Translations under genes and position numbers: made by a program | Shown here: piece after piece, positions 20,906-31,987 of the stretch | Layout: the number at the start of each line of letters is the position of its first letter | Position numbering within the stretch: the stretch's first letter is position 1 | Notes under the pieces: generated by a model | What the model saw: only the letters and a program-made list of their open reading frames with translations | Database searches by the model: none | What the model was told of the DNA's origin: nothing | Source of the DNA: Daldinia sp. FL1419 | Lineage: Eukaryota; Ascomycota; Sordariomycetes; Xylariales; Hypoxylaceae | DNA length: 64,000 nucleotides | Assembly: GCA_025201765.1 (NCBI GenBank) | Contig: MU623356.1 | Coordinates: forward strand, 62,001 to 126,000 | Direction: 5' to 3'

Positions 20906-21687
20906 CTAGTCCCCCCTCGTATACCGACTAGATACCCCAAGCTGTAATTCACGATGTAATTTGATATCCACCGCGTCCCGATCCAAGATCTCGTCTAGAT
21001 TTCCGTCCTTGTCGTAGTGAACATTCCACGTGCCTTCGTCGTTTTCAACGGCGACGAAATTCTGCCCATTTTCGAGTGTCAGCCACTCTTCATCTTCCGT
21101 CCAACTCCAAGGTCCAATGGTATGACCGGCAGTTTCTGATCTTGATCCGTGACGTAGTAACCCGGTATCCTTGTCTGCGTATATCCAGTTCAGCATAGGT
21201 GGGTCGTCAGCTATGGGCGCTACGAGCCCCTGGTGGTTTTCTGGCCCTGGGTAACCAAAATAGAAGCCGTTGAATGGATAGCCATCTACTGGGCATGCTG
21301 GATGGTTCAGGTAGAGCTGCCAGAAAGTTTAGTAAATAGATCGAGAGCTCGGAGAATTGAAGAGGCGAGATTCTACCTAGGCATGTACCTAGTACCTATT
21401 ACCTAGGTAGGTAAGTGCTATAAGGGGTCTACCTAAATATCTAGAATATGCGGATACATCAAGATGAGCGCATCTACTTAATCAAAACTTGCCTTTTTGT
21501 CCTTGAAGACTACGGAAGCATTTTGCGGCTGTGCAACATCGTCGTGAGAAAAGTTTGCTGTTAACTTGAATTTTATCCTCTCCTTGGCTTGTTGGTTCTG
21601 CTTCTTTTGGGCGTCGATTGCTTCGGCCACACCGATGACCGTTGGTATGGCGCCGATTGTGAGTAACCCAAGAGTTGAAAGAGCCAT
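20906..21687 (-). CDS. conserved-looking unknown protein, 201 aa, GC-AG intron
   Basis: Two exons (21687-21493 and 21316-20906) join in phase 0 as FKDKK-LYLNHPACPVDGYPF. The 176-bp intron uses the consensus GC donor AAG|GCAAGT and acceptor GGCAG. The N-terminus is hydrophobic (LSTLGLLTIGAIPTVIGVA), then comes a KERIKFKLTANF strand. The body contains GFYFGYPGP, an acidic WSWTEDEEWLTLENGQ segment and YDKDGNLDEI. I recognise the pattern as widespread in ascomycetes but cannot name a family. It sits between the two strand-tailed paralogues. Without the GC donor the frame stops after ASFD. Confidence 0.72.
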
Positions 21688-22394
21688 AAGATCGACTGAT
21701 TAAAGAGGTACAAAAAATGAACTCCACTAGGACTTACACATACGTAGTAGGGGAATTCCTCGTGTTCTAACAAGAAATAAGGAAGAGATGTCGGAGCGGC
21801 AATGAATCCTGGCCGCCCTGAAGCCTGTAGAGTGACGAAAACAGGTTTTGAGCTTCGTCATATTATTCCTGGAATACAAGTACATGGTATACATTATGTA
21901 CCTACCTACCTACATTATTGCACGCATGATGATGACGATATTCAAACTTAAAACCAGCTACACATACAGCTATGTTGTCAGCCACAAAGACGGGGATTCG
22001 TCCAAGGTGGAAGGTCCACGGGCGTAGAAAGGTTGTTGATTGGTGAAAAGCAAACGGGGATCGGACTAGAGTGGCTTACGCAGCCTGCATAGGTGGGCAG
22101 GGGGGTTACCCTGAAATACCAAAATCTCGATTGGGAAATACTGGGAATAGTAAATACGAATCAGTTGGACGCCCCCCGTTGCGTCATTGCTGCCGGAGCT
22201 TACCGCAGCGCAGATTTGTAAGTTTAGAACCAAACCGTTTGAGAAAATGCTATTTCGGGTCGATAGAATAAAACAAAAGACACAACCACAAGAATGTTGG
22301 CGTAATTTGAACTCATGTTTCATTAATTACAATAATTCAAAGAAATTGACGATCTAATAAAATCTGAATAACTATCGAGATATCTTGATGCAAC
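21688..22394. other. divergent intergenic region, no gene seen
   Basis: Promoter region shared by the minus-strand gene ending at 21687 and plus-strand paralogue 2. Contains ACCTACCTACCTAC near 21900. Short overlapping frames at 22066-22323 are unsupported. Confidence 0.4.
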
Positions 22395-23122
22395 ATGTCA
22401 TCTAACGACGACCAAACATCCCAGCAACCTCGCGATGAAAGCGAAGAGCAACAAGAGAACCCTAAACAGTCGACCCCACAAACCGAAGAGAATAAACAGC
22501 CAAAACAGGAAAATAGCCAAGATCGATCGCAACAGAACGATAACGAACGGAATGGAGATGAGTTGAGGGAAAATGGTGAGAAAGCCGACGACGAAAAGAA
22601 CGATAAGGGGAAAAAAGCGAATCCTCAAGCTCAAGCCGAAAACAAAAAACAATCGCAGCCTAAACCGGCCCGTGCCGAGTCGGAAAAGCCTAGTCGATCA
22701 CGACGGCGTCGCCGTAACCAACCAGCGTGGATGGAAGACAATAAAGAGAACGACTACGAGAAACAGATGGCACCTCGTAGGCAACGTCAACCGCCGCAAC
22801 AGTACCAACAATATCAACCACAACAGATGCCAATGCAGCAACAGCAACAAATGCAGCAGGTCCAGCAACAATCTCAGAAAAAGGAGGGCGGAAAGAATCC
22901 GCTTAGGTTACGCTTAGACCTCAATCTCGAGGTAGAAGTAACATTGAAGGCTCGAATCCACGGTGATTTGACCTTGGCTCTCTTGTACGTGATAAATATT
23001 ACCTCCTATGATTTATTACATTTCCGCCCCGTTCGAATTATCTACCGGGCAAGATGTTGTGAAACTGTCCGAGTGACGTTGGATGTCTACTAAACTGACT
23101 CTGTAAAGCGATACTTAGTTGA
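22395..23122 (+). CDS. disordered acidic/Gln-rich protein with alternating strand tail (paralogue 2)
   Basis: Exon 1 (22395-22984) encodes about 196 residues: a Glu/Gln/Asn-rich disordered N-terminus, a basic patch SRSRRRRRNQPAW, a prion-like Gln run (PQQYQQYQPQQMPMQQQQ), then LRLRLDLNLEVEVTLKAR...DLTLAL. A GTACGT donor lies at the position matching the donor in paralogue 1, in the same phase. A branch-like CTGAC and a CTTAG acceptor would add a four-base last exon (23119-23122), giving Phe-stop. The alternative, reading on to 23093, adds 34 residues unlike the paralogue. Function unknown; stress-protective or scaffold roles are guesses from composition. Confidence 0.72.
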
Positions 23123-24499
23123 AGACAAGAGAACCTGACTAACAGCCTTAACTCGACGCAAATAGGGAAGGGTTGTAAGCTTGCGATCGTCTAACGGCCT
23201 AGCTTCTGTCTATGGATAACTATGGCTAGGTGGAAAAGGAACTTATGAAAGTTTTATGACACGTAACGGGAGTTCTCGGTGTTGCATACATTCCATTCTC
23301 ACCTGACATTAATAGAAACGAAGCGACTGATTATACTGCGCTTCGGCTGTCGAGGATAAAAGCATGTTTTCATCTAGAGGGGCAAAGGGGCGGGAAGTAT
23401 GGAGGGGTTAATACGTTCTGGCGTTCTGACGCTCTGACGCTCTGTAATTATTGTGGCTCTTATGCTCTCATGACGGGCACTTACACGATAGGTCAGGTAT
23501 TCCAATTAATACCTAAAGGGAAAAGGTATCCATAATATATTAGAATAATTATGAGTATTTGAAAAGAGCAACATGTTTATCCTGCTGGTGATTGCGGAAG
23601 AATGCGGTTGGATATTTTATTTGGCTGTCGCATTACATTACCTAATGGTTGTTTTGAGACCGGAGTGGGTGGATGGATGACCCCGGGGCTTCTGAACTTT
23701 GATTCTATGTAGATTTGACAACCTTTAACCAACCCCCCGGACATCCTAGTTTCCAACTTTTCCCAAGTATCAGCCTTTTCTGAATATTGTATTCACATTA
23801 CTTACTTTTCCATTCTGTCTAATATGTTGTATAATTGATATGTAGCTAAGCTACGAAGCTAGATCTTCGAGTTCACTGGTAAAATACGGGGTCCTCTTTT
23901 CGCGAGGCTTATTTTAGGTACTGTAGTCTGTAGGTACATAGGATTTAGTTCATGTAACTATGCACTTTTGTGCTTGGTACCTGTATTGTGTATGTACATA
24001 GTAGCTTCTTACTTAATCTGCATATCTAGGTACCTAGGTACAATACATGGTATTATACCCCATTACCTATGACGCAATTGAGACTTAATGGGATGCCCTG
24101 TGTTACCTAATTACCTGGTACTTGATTTTGTATGCGCAAGGTATCCCGCTCAATCGACCTAAGCTATCCAAACCTTGTACTACTTGAGTCGCTTTGCTAC
24201 AGTAATTTTTAAGTTTCATGCTTGCTCTTCCTCCACTTTAATACATTAGGATTCTCCATACGTACCTCTTAGGTACCCCCTACCTTACTAGGGACTCCAA
24301 CTTAACTGCTCAATCGTTCACTTCCATGTCGACAATACAGGGCATACCCATCACAAGTTTCTTAACACCTAGCGTATAGTAAATGCTCCTCTTGCTGCAG
24401 TGGTCGGGACTTGACTTCTTCTATCATATTATCCTGGTAGTATACCTTGCTATTCTCATCTTCCTCGACGCCAATCACATCCGAACTCTTATTCTGACC
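23123..24499. other. intergenic, no gene seen
   Basis: Long promoter-side spacer with several TACCTAGGTA-type palindromes (about 23920-24090). Near 23420 is a short GCGTTCTGACGCTCTGACGC repeat. The in-frame extension 24383-24499 upstream of the next gene is probably 5' leader. Confidence 0.45.
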
Positions 24500-26332
24500 A
24501 TGGCCGATACGATGGACCCACAGACACCACCAAAGAAGCTATTCAAGCCCTCAAGTAAAACCAAGACCCCAACTTCTTCCAAGAAGCAGATGCCAACTAC
24601 TCCCACTCACTCGAGTGTGCAATCCCACGATATTTTGACTCCAACTGAGACAATTAGTAGAAGCACAGATGCGCTTGGTAGCGCGCCAGAAGCTACGAAG
24701 GCTACCATTGACGACTTGAGTAAGGAAGAGGATGATCTAAATCGAACTAATAACCTGGTTGAAGCTATCGTCAAAAAGTCTCAAGAAATACCAAATCCTT
24801 CGAGTGACAATCTTTCCGAGCCCTCAAACCCGACGGATATTCTAAATTCGCCCACAGACGCTGCCAAATACTTCGCCGAGCAGGGGAACTTGGAAATGAA
24901 TAGTTTTGTATCAGCGCTGGCCGGTGAAAGTGTACACAACCAGTCGAACGTAGCCAGCAATAGCACAGGGACACCGAGAGCCAACAACAGTGCGAACGAA
25001 AACGACGGCGACTTGGATAATAAGGTATCCGGTTCTATAACCGAATTGCCAAGGGATGATACACTGGTTATTTCCCCCAACGAAAGAACGAAAGATATGC
25101 TCGAAAAAACCGCCAACGACGCTGCAAACAAGATACCTAGCTCCAAGCCTTCACCAGAGGAAGACGAAGTGGAACATGATGGCATTGTCGACGAACCTAC
25201 GACAAGGGGAATTAATAATAAAAAATCAAATTTAGAAAGCAATTCGGTCGATGAAGTACCAGCCTACCAATTTGCGGATGTTTCGAAGGAAGCAGAAGGA
25301 GCCACAAATGCCTCAGAAGAGCGGGCGCAAAGCGCTACGCCGACCAACGCCATCGGCGAGCCCAATACGAATATTATTTCGCAGGGAGCTCATGTGAGTG
25401 TGTCCGATGAAACAGGCCAACTACGTGCTTCGGCCCACGGTAGCTCGAATAAAATTGAGCGGAGTGCGGCTCCTAGCGCTTCAGGGGTTTCAAATGACGG
25501 CACACAGATCGCGGATAATATGGGCCAACCAGCCCATATCGAACGAAGAATCGAGGTTCCGCTTCCCCGTCCCGCAAAGATTGTTAATAATCCCTCCGAA
25601 CCGACAAGGCCAAACACGAATAGCATAGCGGATAGCCTTGGCGATCCCGACGAATTGCCGGACGTTCAAGATTTACGAAGCACCGATGATTTACAAGATC
25701 CCCCGGAAGAAATATTAGATCCTTGTGTACATTCGCCGTCTTCTAATGTTACCCCTATTCCGAAGATTCCAAAGATAGCGCCTATCGGTATGGCGCCCCC
25801 TACAGATTTATTTCGCCTAGCAGATGGCCTCGGCGGCGGTGTTATCGACGACGTTGGTAATATTATAGATGAGTCGGGAAAAATATTGGGTCATGCAACA
25901 GGTGATCTCCCTGCCATGGTTGGTAAGAAGGTTGCAGATAATGGGGAAATCTACGGAGACGGCGGAGAGGTTATTGGATACGTTTCGGAAAATTTCACGG
26001 GCCCGCCATCACCTGTTGATATCCCCGAAAACGTGCTTGGGGGTTTAAAAGTAGATCACAATGGCAATATTCTCGACGCGAATGGCAACATAATTGGTTG
26101 CTTCAATGAGAAGGCAGGGGAAAATGGCAATCTAGCGTCTTTTATGAAGCAGTCTAAGCCAAACGGACACCAGACCGAGGATAAAAAGAACGACGAGCGA
26201 AAGCCTAAAGTAAATGCTCACACAGGGGGTAGCCCTTCGGACATCTTTCTAGATGTGAAATCCACTACTGATGGTATTCAACTTACGATTCGCATCCCTA
26301 CAACATTTGGAAGACAACCACAAGATTCATAG
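24500..26332 (+). CDS. disordered protein with DUF3659-like repeats and strand tail, 610 aa
   Basis: Translation most likely starts at 24500 (GACCATGGCC) and not at the ATG at 24383. The first 430 residues are Ser/Asn/Glu-rich and disordered. From about residue 440 to 537 there are roughly two DUF3659-like repeats: G-VIDDVGNIIDESGKILGHA, GKKVADNGEIYGDGGEVIGY, and GLKVDHNGNILDANGNIIG. The C-terminus (about 578-600) is an alternating strand, IFLDVKSTTDGIQLTIRIP, resembling the tails of the genes at 19.7 and 22.4 kb. No signal peptide. Related repeats are much more numerous in the next gene. Function unknown; LEA-like stress proteins are the nearest described group. Confidence 0.75.
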   Translation: MADTMDPQTPPKKLFKPSSKTKTPTSSKKQMPTTPTHSSVQSHDILTPTETISRSTDALGSAPEATKATIDDLSKEEDDLNRTNNLVEAIVKKSQEIPNPSSDNLSEPSNPTDILNSPTDAAKYFAEQGNLEMNSFVSALAGESVHNQSNVASNSTGTPRANNSANENDGDLDNKVSGSITELPRDDTLVISPNERTKDMLEKTANDAANKIPSSKPSPEEDEVEHDGIVDEPTTRGINNKKSNLESNSVDEVPAYQFADVSKEAEGATNASEERAQSATPTNAIGEPNTNIISQGAHVSVSDETGQLRASAHGSSNKIERSAAPSASGVSNDGTQIADNMGQPAHIERRIEVPLPRPAKIVNNPSEPTRPNTNSIADSLGDPDELPDVQDLRSTDDLQDPPEEILDPCVHSPSSNVTPIPKIPKIAPIGMAPPTDLFRLADGLGGGVIDDVGNIIDESGKILGHATGDLPAMVGKKVADNGEIYGDGGEVIGYVSENFTGPPSPVDIPENVLGGLKVDHNGNILDANGNIIGCFNEKAGENGNLASFMKQSKPNGHQTEDKKNDERKPKVNAHTGGSPSDIFLDVKSTTDGIQLTIRIPTTFGRQPQDS

Positions 26333-27583
26333 GAACATAAAGTGCTCATATCTATTTCATACTTGCGTGCTCTAGTTTTTAAATCACGACTGGCGGGCGA
26401 CTGGCGGCGTTTCGTGGAAGCAAAAGGAGGAACTCAAATGTTGATAAACCTATCTAGGTACTCGGGCTTGATGGGACGTATATGATTCTTAGCATGGATA
26501 TTTCTTTGTATCATATGGAATGGAAATATTTTCGGATATACCAATTAGCTTGAAAACAATCACTTCCAAAAAGACATGTGTACCAGGTTCCTAAGATATG
26601 AGCAAGTTTATGAACTACGCCACTGGATTATGCTGACGTCTACCTGACGATAAATCCATGTCGAACGTGGCTTGGTAAATGGCAAGAAAAACAGGTCGAC
26701 AAAAACAGCACCGAACTCATTCCGCACTGGGACTCGCGTTGGTGGTTACGAATTGACGAATAAAAGCCTTCCATCACATCTAAGATGGCTTGCCTAGGCC
26801 TAACCTAACCCAACCACGTTGCTTGGTCTTTCAAAACTAACATGATGATCTTAATGTGGCTGCCTTAACGATAATTAAGGACCGTCTCCGACATCCATAT
26901 TCCTTGCACTGCGTAAATTGCCGCCGGGAGAGGCGGTCGGGGTATGTAGAGGGTGTGGTTACTCGTAGGCAGTTTTTACCACGATCGAGATTTTCAAATA
27001 ATACCCCTTAGGGTGTCCGAACTCACTAATCGAAGCCACGAGACATAATCCTGTTTTCCTTGCTGAAATTTGGTAAACTTTAACGATAGCAACCTTGTAT
27101 TCTTCAATCCCTTACCACACACCCCTGGTATACAACCACATCTTGATCCCTAGGATTGGTTAGGCTGGACAAAGCAGCAAGCCACAAATGTAGAACTGTA
27201 CGATTATCTGTGGCAACAAGATCTACCAAATTTCGGGCAAGAAAGCAGCCTCATTCGTGGCTTGATTGATCACGGAGCTTTCGCCGGGACTATATTACCT
27301 AGGTGTTCCCTACATATGACGTTCAGAGGTATTCCTTGCCAGGAGGAAGCTGCCGTCATGACGTCGAGCATAATGTGTGAAAGGTCTTCTAACGAGGGGA
27401 AGACGAAATGCTCGTCATGTCCACTCAAAGTTGGTAGAGAGATTTTTACTGCCTTGAACTTGTGACGTATGTATTTGAGCTGGTGGTCAAGTCCTCCTCC
27501 TACTGTCCCAGTGCAATAATATCTTAGATATAAGGGATTAAATCCATCAATATATTCCTAAAGGTTTCGAACTATTGAATCTC
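26333..27583. other. intergenic, no gene seen
   Basis: Spacer between two same-strand DUF3659-repeat genes; the 67-codon frame at 27262-27465 has no support. Confidence 0.45.
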
Positions 27584-30500
27584 ATGACGAACGATCAGAA
27601 CAATATCCAACAATATCAATCATCACAAAAGGAACAAAAGGAACAAAATAACTCTAGAGTGATAACTACGACCACGCAATATATCATCACCGAGGAAAAT
27701 CCAGTAGCCTTTATCCACCCTGCCGCCATGTCTGGACTTGGTGAAGCGGTCGGAGGATCGAATAATCCACTCAGCAAAGCTTCGGAAGCTATTCCCGGGG
27801 AAGGAGAGGGCAGTGCTCCGCATAAGGCGGTAGCGTCACAAGCATCGGTGCCTCGGTCCATCCCTGATGTGTCGGAGGAGAATGAAGGCGAGGGCGAGAT
27901 GGTACCGGCAGCAGGCCGCGTCAATGAAAAAGGGGATGTGATTGACGATGATGGTAACCCCATTGGCAAAGTTACCGAAGGTAACGCGCACGAGTTTTCC
28001 GGCTTCATCGTTACACAGGAGGGCGACGTTCTGAACGAAAACGGCAGCGTAGTCGGTAGGGCTGAGCCACTGGGCGACGTCCCGTCCGAACTAAACTATA
28101 CCATTAAATCCACGAAGGATGTCGGTCCACAACAAGAACAAGACAATCAGGTCGGCGGCGACGGTGCACCCTCTGGCGCTACTGGTGACCTAGGCCAAAC
28201 TGCGAAGAATATTAGTGGAGCTGTTGGCAGTACGGCGAGAAGTGCTGCGGGTACAGTTGGGGAGACGGTAAGGGCTAAGGATGCCACGGACCCTATCATC
28301 GATACTGCCGAAGGAGAACCAGATGCCATAGGGAATTCTACAGAGGATAATAACACGCCGAATACTGAAGACGTTGCCGAGGTCGCTAGGATGACGGCCC
28401 AGGGCGCCGTTGAGGGCGCACAGGAGGCCGACGGAAAGGCGACGATAGATGCAGAGGACATGGCGTCTAAAACTTCTTCGAATGTCGATTTAGGCTTGAA
28501 TACCGGCGATGCACCCCAGAAGGGTGTTGTACCCTCCATACCCTCCATTGATATCCCGTCGCTTTCGCCATCTGTAGCCGATAAAGTAGTAGCTTTATTC
28601 GAGGGTCCGTTCATAATCGCGGATGGCGGAAAAGTTGCTGATCAACACGGGAAGATCATCGGCAAGCTAGCCGACGGCTCTGATCTTCAAGACTTAGTCG
28701 GCAAGAATGTCACGGGCATAGACGGTCAAGGGAACCTCCTAGCGGACAGTGGCACCGTTGTTGGGAAAGTTAATATTGCACCCGAAGGTTCGATTGTTGA
28801 ACGGATCAGGGAGGCTGTCCCTGAAGCTGCTCCTCGTCTCGATGCTTTGAAGCAGCAGGCTCAACTAGCTCCGCCAATACAAATCCCGTCATTCGCTCCA
28901 TCTGTAGCAAACAAAGTTATTGCCATGTTCGAAGGGCCTTTCAATATCGGCGAAAATGGCCAAGTTACTGATCAGAAAGGAAAAATCCTTGGGAAATTAG
29001 CGGAGGGTCAAGACTTTGAGCACCTACTCGGTAAAGACATCAAAGGCATCGACGGCGAGGGAAATCTCCTTGGCGACAATGAAACTATTCTTGGAAAAGT
29101 CACCTTGGTACCCGAGGGGACGATAATAGAACGCATAAAGGAGGAAGTTCCCGAAGCAGCCGCACGGCTCAACGCACTTGAAGCCGCCAACCAGCAAGAC
29201 GAGGAGCAAATCAAAATACCCGACATATCTATTCTCGAAGGAATGGAGATTAACAAGGCCGGAAACGTCGTAGATGGCGACGGTAACCCAATCGGTAAAG
29301 TGAAGAGCGGAGATATCAGTAAGATGGTAGGAAAGACGCCCGATAAGACCGGAAAAGTATGGGACAACCAGGGCAACGTCATAGGCGAGGTTGAAGCTCT
29401 CCCCGAAAAAGTTCAGAATGAGGCCGCACCGTTCGAAGATTTCCCAGACGCGGTCGTCGATAAGTTTGGAAAGGTCATATTTGATGGCCGCCAAGTTGGT
29501 GTAGTTGTTGGAGACGATTTCCAAAAGTTAATCGGAAAGAAGGTAGATGCCGACGGTGATATCCTGGACAAGAATGGCAATGTCGTCGGCCATGCACAGC
29601 GCGCCGAAGCTGAGGAACCTGCCGAGCCCGAGGAAGAGCTCGTAGAATACTCGACACTCCGCGACAAGAAAGTCAATAAGCTAGGCAACGTCGTTGATGA
29701 CAAAGGCCAGGTCTGGGGCCACGTCGTTCAAGGTATCCTTAAACACCTCGTCGGTAAGAAGGTTGGCGAGAATGGAGAGATCTTCAACGATGCCGGACAA
29801 GTTATCGGCAAAGCTGAACCCATTCCCGACAGCGAACGAGAGGAAGTAAGGGAGCCTGCGCCATTTGAAGACTATCCCGACGCCATAGTTGGTGAACAGG
29901 GCCGCGTCATGTCTAATGGTGAGCAAGTTGGTATCATAATTGAGGGCGATCCCAAGAAGTTGAAGGGAAAGCCCGTAGATGCTGACGGGGACATCCTGGA
30001 CAAGGCAGGAAACCAGCTGGGTCGCGCGGAACGGTGGGAGCCAGAAGAGCCCGAACCACAACCAGAAATCGACAAGTCTGCTCTCGCCGGTAAGCGCATC
30101 AATAAAGCCGGTAATGCCGTTGACAGCCATGGAGACATCTACGGTCGCGTAATCGAGGGCGATCTCAAGCGCTTGATTGGCAGGATGTGCGATAAGAATG
30201 GCTTCATTCGCAATGAGGGAGGTGATATCATAGGGAAGTGCGAGTTAATCCCGGAGGCCGAACGCGAGGGCATGAAAGAGGGCCCGTTTACCGAGCTCCC
30301 TGGTTGTACCGTCAACAAGGAAGGCAAGATTGTAACCCCTGGTGGCGACGTTGTTGGCCGACTCGTCTCTGGCGAGCCTGGGATCCTCTTCGGCCGCACA
30401 GTTGACGACGACGGCGATATCTGCGACAAGAACGGAAACGTCCTAGGCCACGCTGAGCGCTGGGAAGAAGAACCAATTCCCAAAGATGTCAACCCCATGT

Positions 30501-31414
30501 CAGGCCGAAGGGTTAATCGCGAGGGCAACGTCGTCGACGAAAACGGCGATCTTATGGGCAAGCTTACTTCTGGCCTTCTGAGCGAGTGCGCAGGAAAGAA
30601 GATTGACGACGACGGCGACGTTATTGACAATAAAGGAAATACTTTGGGTCACTGCTCATTGCTTGCTGAGCTACCTGAAGAGACAGACGAGGAGAAAGAA
30701 GCCCGCTTGCGGATGGAGCAAGACCGAAAGATTGCCGGCCAAATCGCCTTCTGCATCGAGCAATCACTTGATAAGATCAAACCTATTTGCAAAATGATCG
30801 TTGACGTATGTTCACGCTTACTTCTATTAACACTATATAGTCTTCCACCTTCGCCCACAAGATACTTAGTACTAATATTCACTTTACAGAGAATTGACGC
30901 CGAGGAGCGCAAGCCCGAAGATGAACGGGACGAAGAAGAACTTGTTAAACAAGTGCGCCCATTAATTGAAGAAGGTGGTAAGATATTGACCGAAGCCAAC
31001 GGAGTAATTCGAGGACTAGACCCGGACGGTCGCATCTCAGCCAACGCCAAACACAAGACGGCCGCGCGTGAGGCAACTCCCGAGGAATATCGACTCGCCG
31101 ACTTGCTCAAGGAACTCACTGGCACCGTAACAGAAACAATCGAAGGCGCCAAACGCAAGCTAGAGAATCTCCCACATGCCAAAAAGGCAATTAACCCACT
31201 CTGGGGACTCCTATCTGAACCCCTTTTCCAGATAATTGCGGCGGTCGGCCTCCTTCTAAGCGGCGTATTAGGACTTGTCGGCAAGCTCCTTAACGGCCTC
31301 GGCCTCGGGGGGTTAGTTAATAACTTACTCGGTGGTCTTGGCCTTACCAAAGTATTGGATGGACTCGGGCTGGGATCAGTATTAGCCCCTATTACGGGAA
31401 GTAAGAAGAAATAA
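27584..31414 (+). CDS. large DUF3659-repeat / DUF6987 LEA-like protein, 1251 aa boundary class
   Basis: Exons 27584-30805 and 30890-31414 join in phase 0 (GTATGT donor, TTTACAG acceptor) to give about 1248 residues from the first ATG; the frame upstream from TTG has no ATG. Residues about 110-1020 hold ten repeats of 55-80 residues of the form G-VVD-G-PIGKV-G-L-GK-VD-DGDI-D--GNVVGHA (DUF3659). From repeat 5 on they alternate between a FEDYPDAIV type and a GKRINKAGNAV type, as three dimer units. The C-terminal 210 residues (KIAGQIAFCIEQSLDKIKPI, charged helices, NPLWGLLSEPLFQIIAAVG, Gly/Leu tail) match the DUF6987 region of fungal LEA-domain proteins. The Gly/Leu end could associate with membrane. 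Confidence 0.88.
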   Translation: MTNDQNNIQQYQSSQKEQKEQNNSRVITTTTQYIITEENPVAFIHPAAMSGLGEAVGGSNNPLSKASEAIPGEGEGSAPHKAVASQASVPRSIPDVSEENEGEGEMVPAAGRVNEKGDVIDDDGNPIGKVTEGNAHEFSGFIVTQEGDVLNENGSVVGRAEPLGDVPSELNYTIKSTKDVGPQQEQDNQVGGDGAPSGATGDLGQTAKNISGAVGSTARSAAGTVGETVRAKDATDPIIDTAEGEPDAIGNSTEDNNTPNTEDVAEVARMTAQGAVEGAQEADGKATIDAEDMASKTSSNVDLGLNTGDAPQKGVVPSIPSIDIPSLSPSVADKVVALFEGPFIIADGGKVADQHGKIIGKLADGSDLQDLVGKNVTGIDGQGNLLADSGTVVGKVNIAPEGSIVERIREAVPEAAPRLDALKQQAQLAPPIQIPSFAPSVANKVIAMFEGPFNIGENGQVTDQKGKILGKLAEGQDFEHLLGKDIKGIDGEGNLLGDNETILGKVTLVPEGTIIERIKEEVPEAAARLNALEAANQQDEEQIKIPDISILEGMEINKAGNVVDGDGNPIGKVKSGDISKMVGKTPDKTGKVWDNQGNVIGEVEALPEKVQNEAAPFEDFPDAVVDKFGKVIFDGRQVGVVVGDDFQKLIGKKVDADGDILDKNGNVVGHAQRAEAEEPAEPEEELVEYSTLRDKKVNKLGNVVDDKGQVWGHVVQGILKHLVGKKVGENGEIFNDAGQVIGKAEPIPDSEREEVREPAPFEDYPDAIVGEQGRVMSNGEQVGIIIEGDPKKLKGKPVDADGDILDKAGNQLGRAERWEPEEPEPQPEIDKSALAGKRINKAGNAVDSHGDIYGRVIEGDLKRLIGRMCDKNGFIRNEGGDIIGKCELIPEAEREGMKEGPFTELPGCTVNKEGKIVTPGGDVVGRLVSGEPGILFGRTVDDDGDICDKNGNVLGHAERWEEEPIPKDVNPMSGRRVNREGNVVDENGDLMGKLTSGLLSECAGKKIDDDGDVIDNKGNTLGHCSLLAELPEETDEEKEARLRMEQDRKIAGQIAFCIEQSLDKIKPICKMIVDVCSRLLLLTLYSLPPSPTRYLVLIFTLQRIDAEERKPEDERDEEELVKQVRPLIEEGGKILTEANGVIRGLDPDGRISANAKHKTAAREATPEEYRLADLLKELTGTVTETIEGAKRKLENLPHAKKAINPLWGLLSEPLFQIIAAVGLLLSGVLGLVGKLLNGLGLGGLVNNLLGGLGLTKVLDGLGLGSVLAPITGSKKK

Positions 31415-31987
31415 CCGTGCCGTATAATCCAAAGATGTAGTGTACCATTGTAATGGGGTGTTGAAGAATTAAGGGATATGGATATGGCTGTGCTAATGAA
31501 TAATGAATATACGGAAGGATGTAGTTAGGTAGCCAGCAAAAGTTTCTCGAGTACTTCAATAGTAATAATAGTTACAGTGCATTTTCCAAGCCACGCGTAG
31601 ATTTAAGCGTATCAAATTTACTATTAGAAGTAACATCGTTTCTAGATGGGATGGAAGGTAGGCAGAGTCCAGGCACTAACTTAAGCACCTAGGTAGGTAA
31701 GGTAGTTAGTGTTGGCTCACATGTCAAGGGACCAGATGGCTACATTCCTTGTCCAACCTACACTAGGGGCCCAATCGACATTCTGAGGTATTGGTGACGT
31801 TATGGATGACGTTTTATAATGGTATAGACTGTACGACGGTATAGCAGTCTACCACAGTTGAAAGGTGTAGATGCCGCTGACGTCCAAAGCAGGATTTAAC
31901 CCACGTCTCCTATATTATACATCATAACGACCTTCTATGTAGATTTACCCGTGTTCCCCGCCCTTGATAGTCTCCAAATTGACCAAA
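31415..31987. other. intergenic, no gene seen
   Basis: Spacer with an ACCTAGGTAGGTAAGGTAG motif near 31686. It should carry the promoter of the alpha/beta hydrolase. Confidence 0.4.

Noticed and set aside
27616..30797. Long reading frames opposite the DUF3659-repeat gene (up to 166 codons)
   Set aside because: They are mirrors of a low-complexity periodic coding sequence, with Ser/Pro/Thr-rich composition and no splice or start support.
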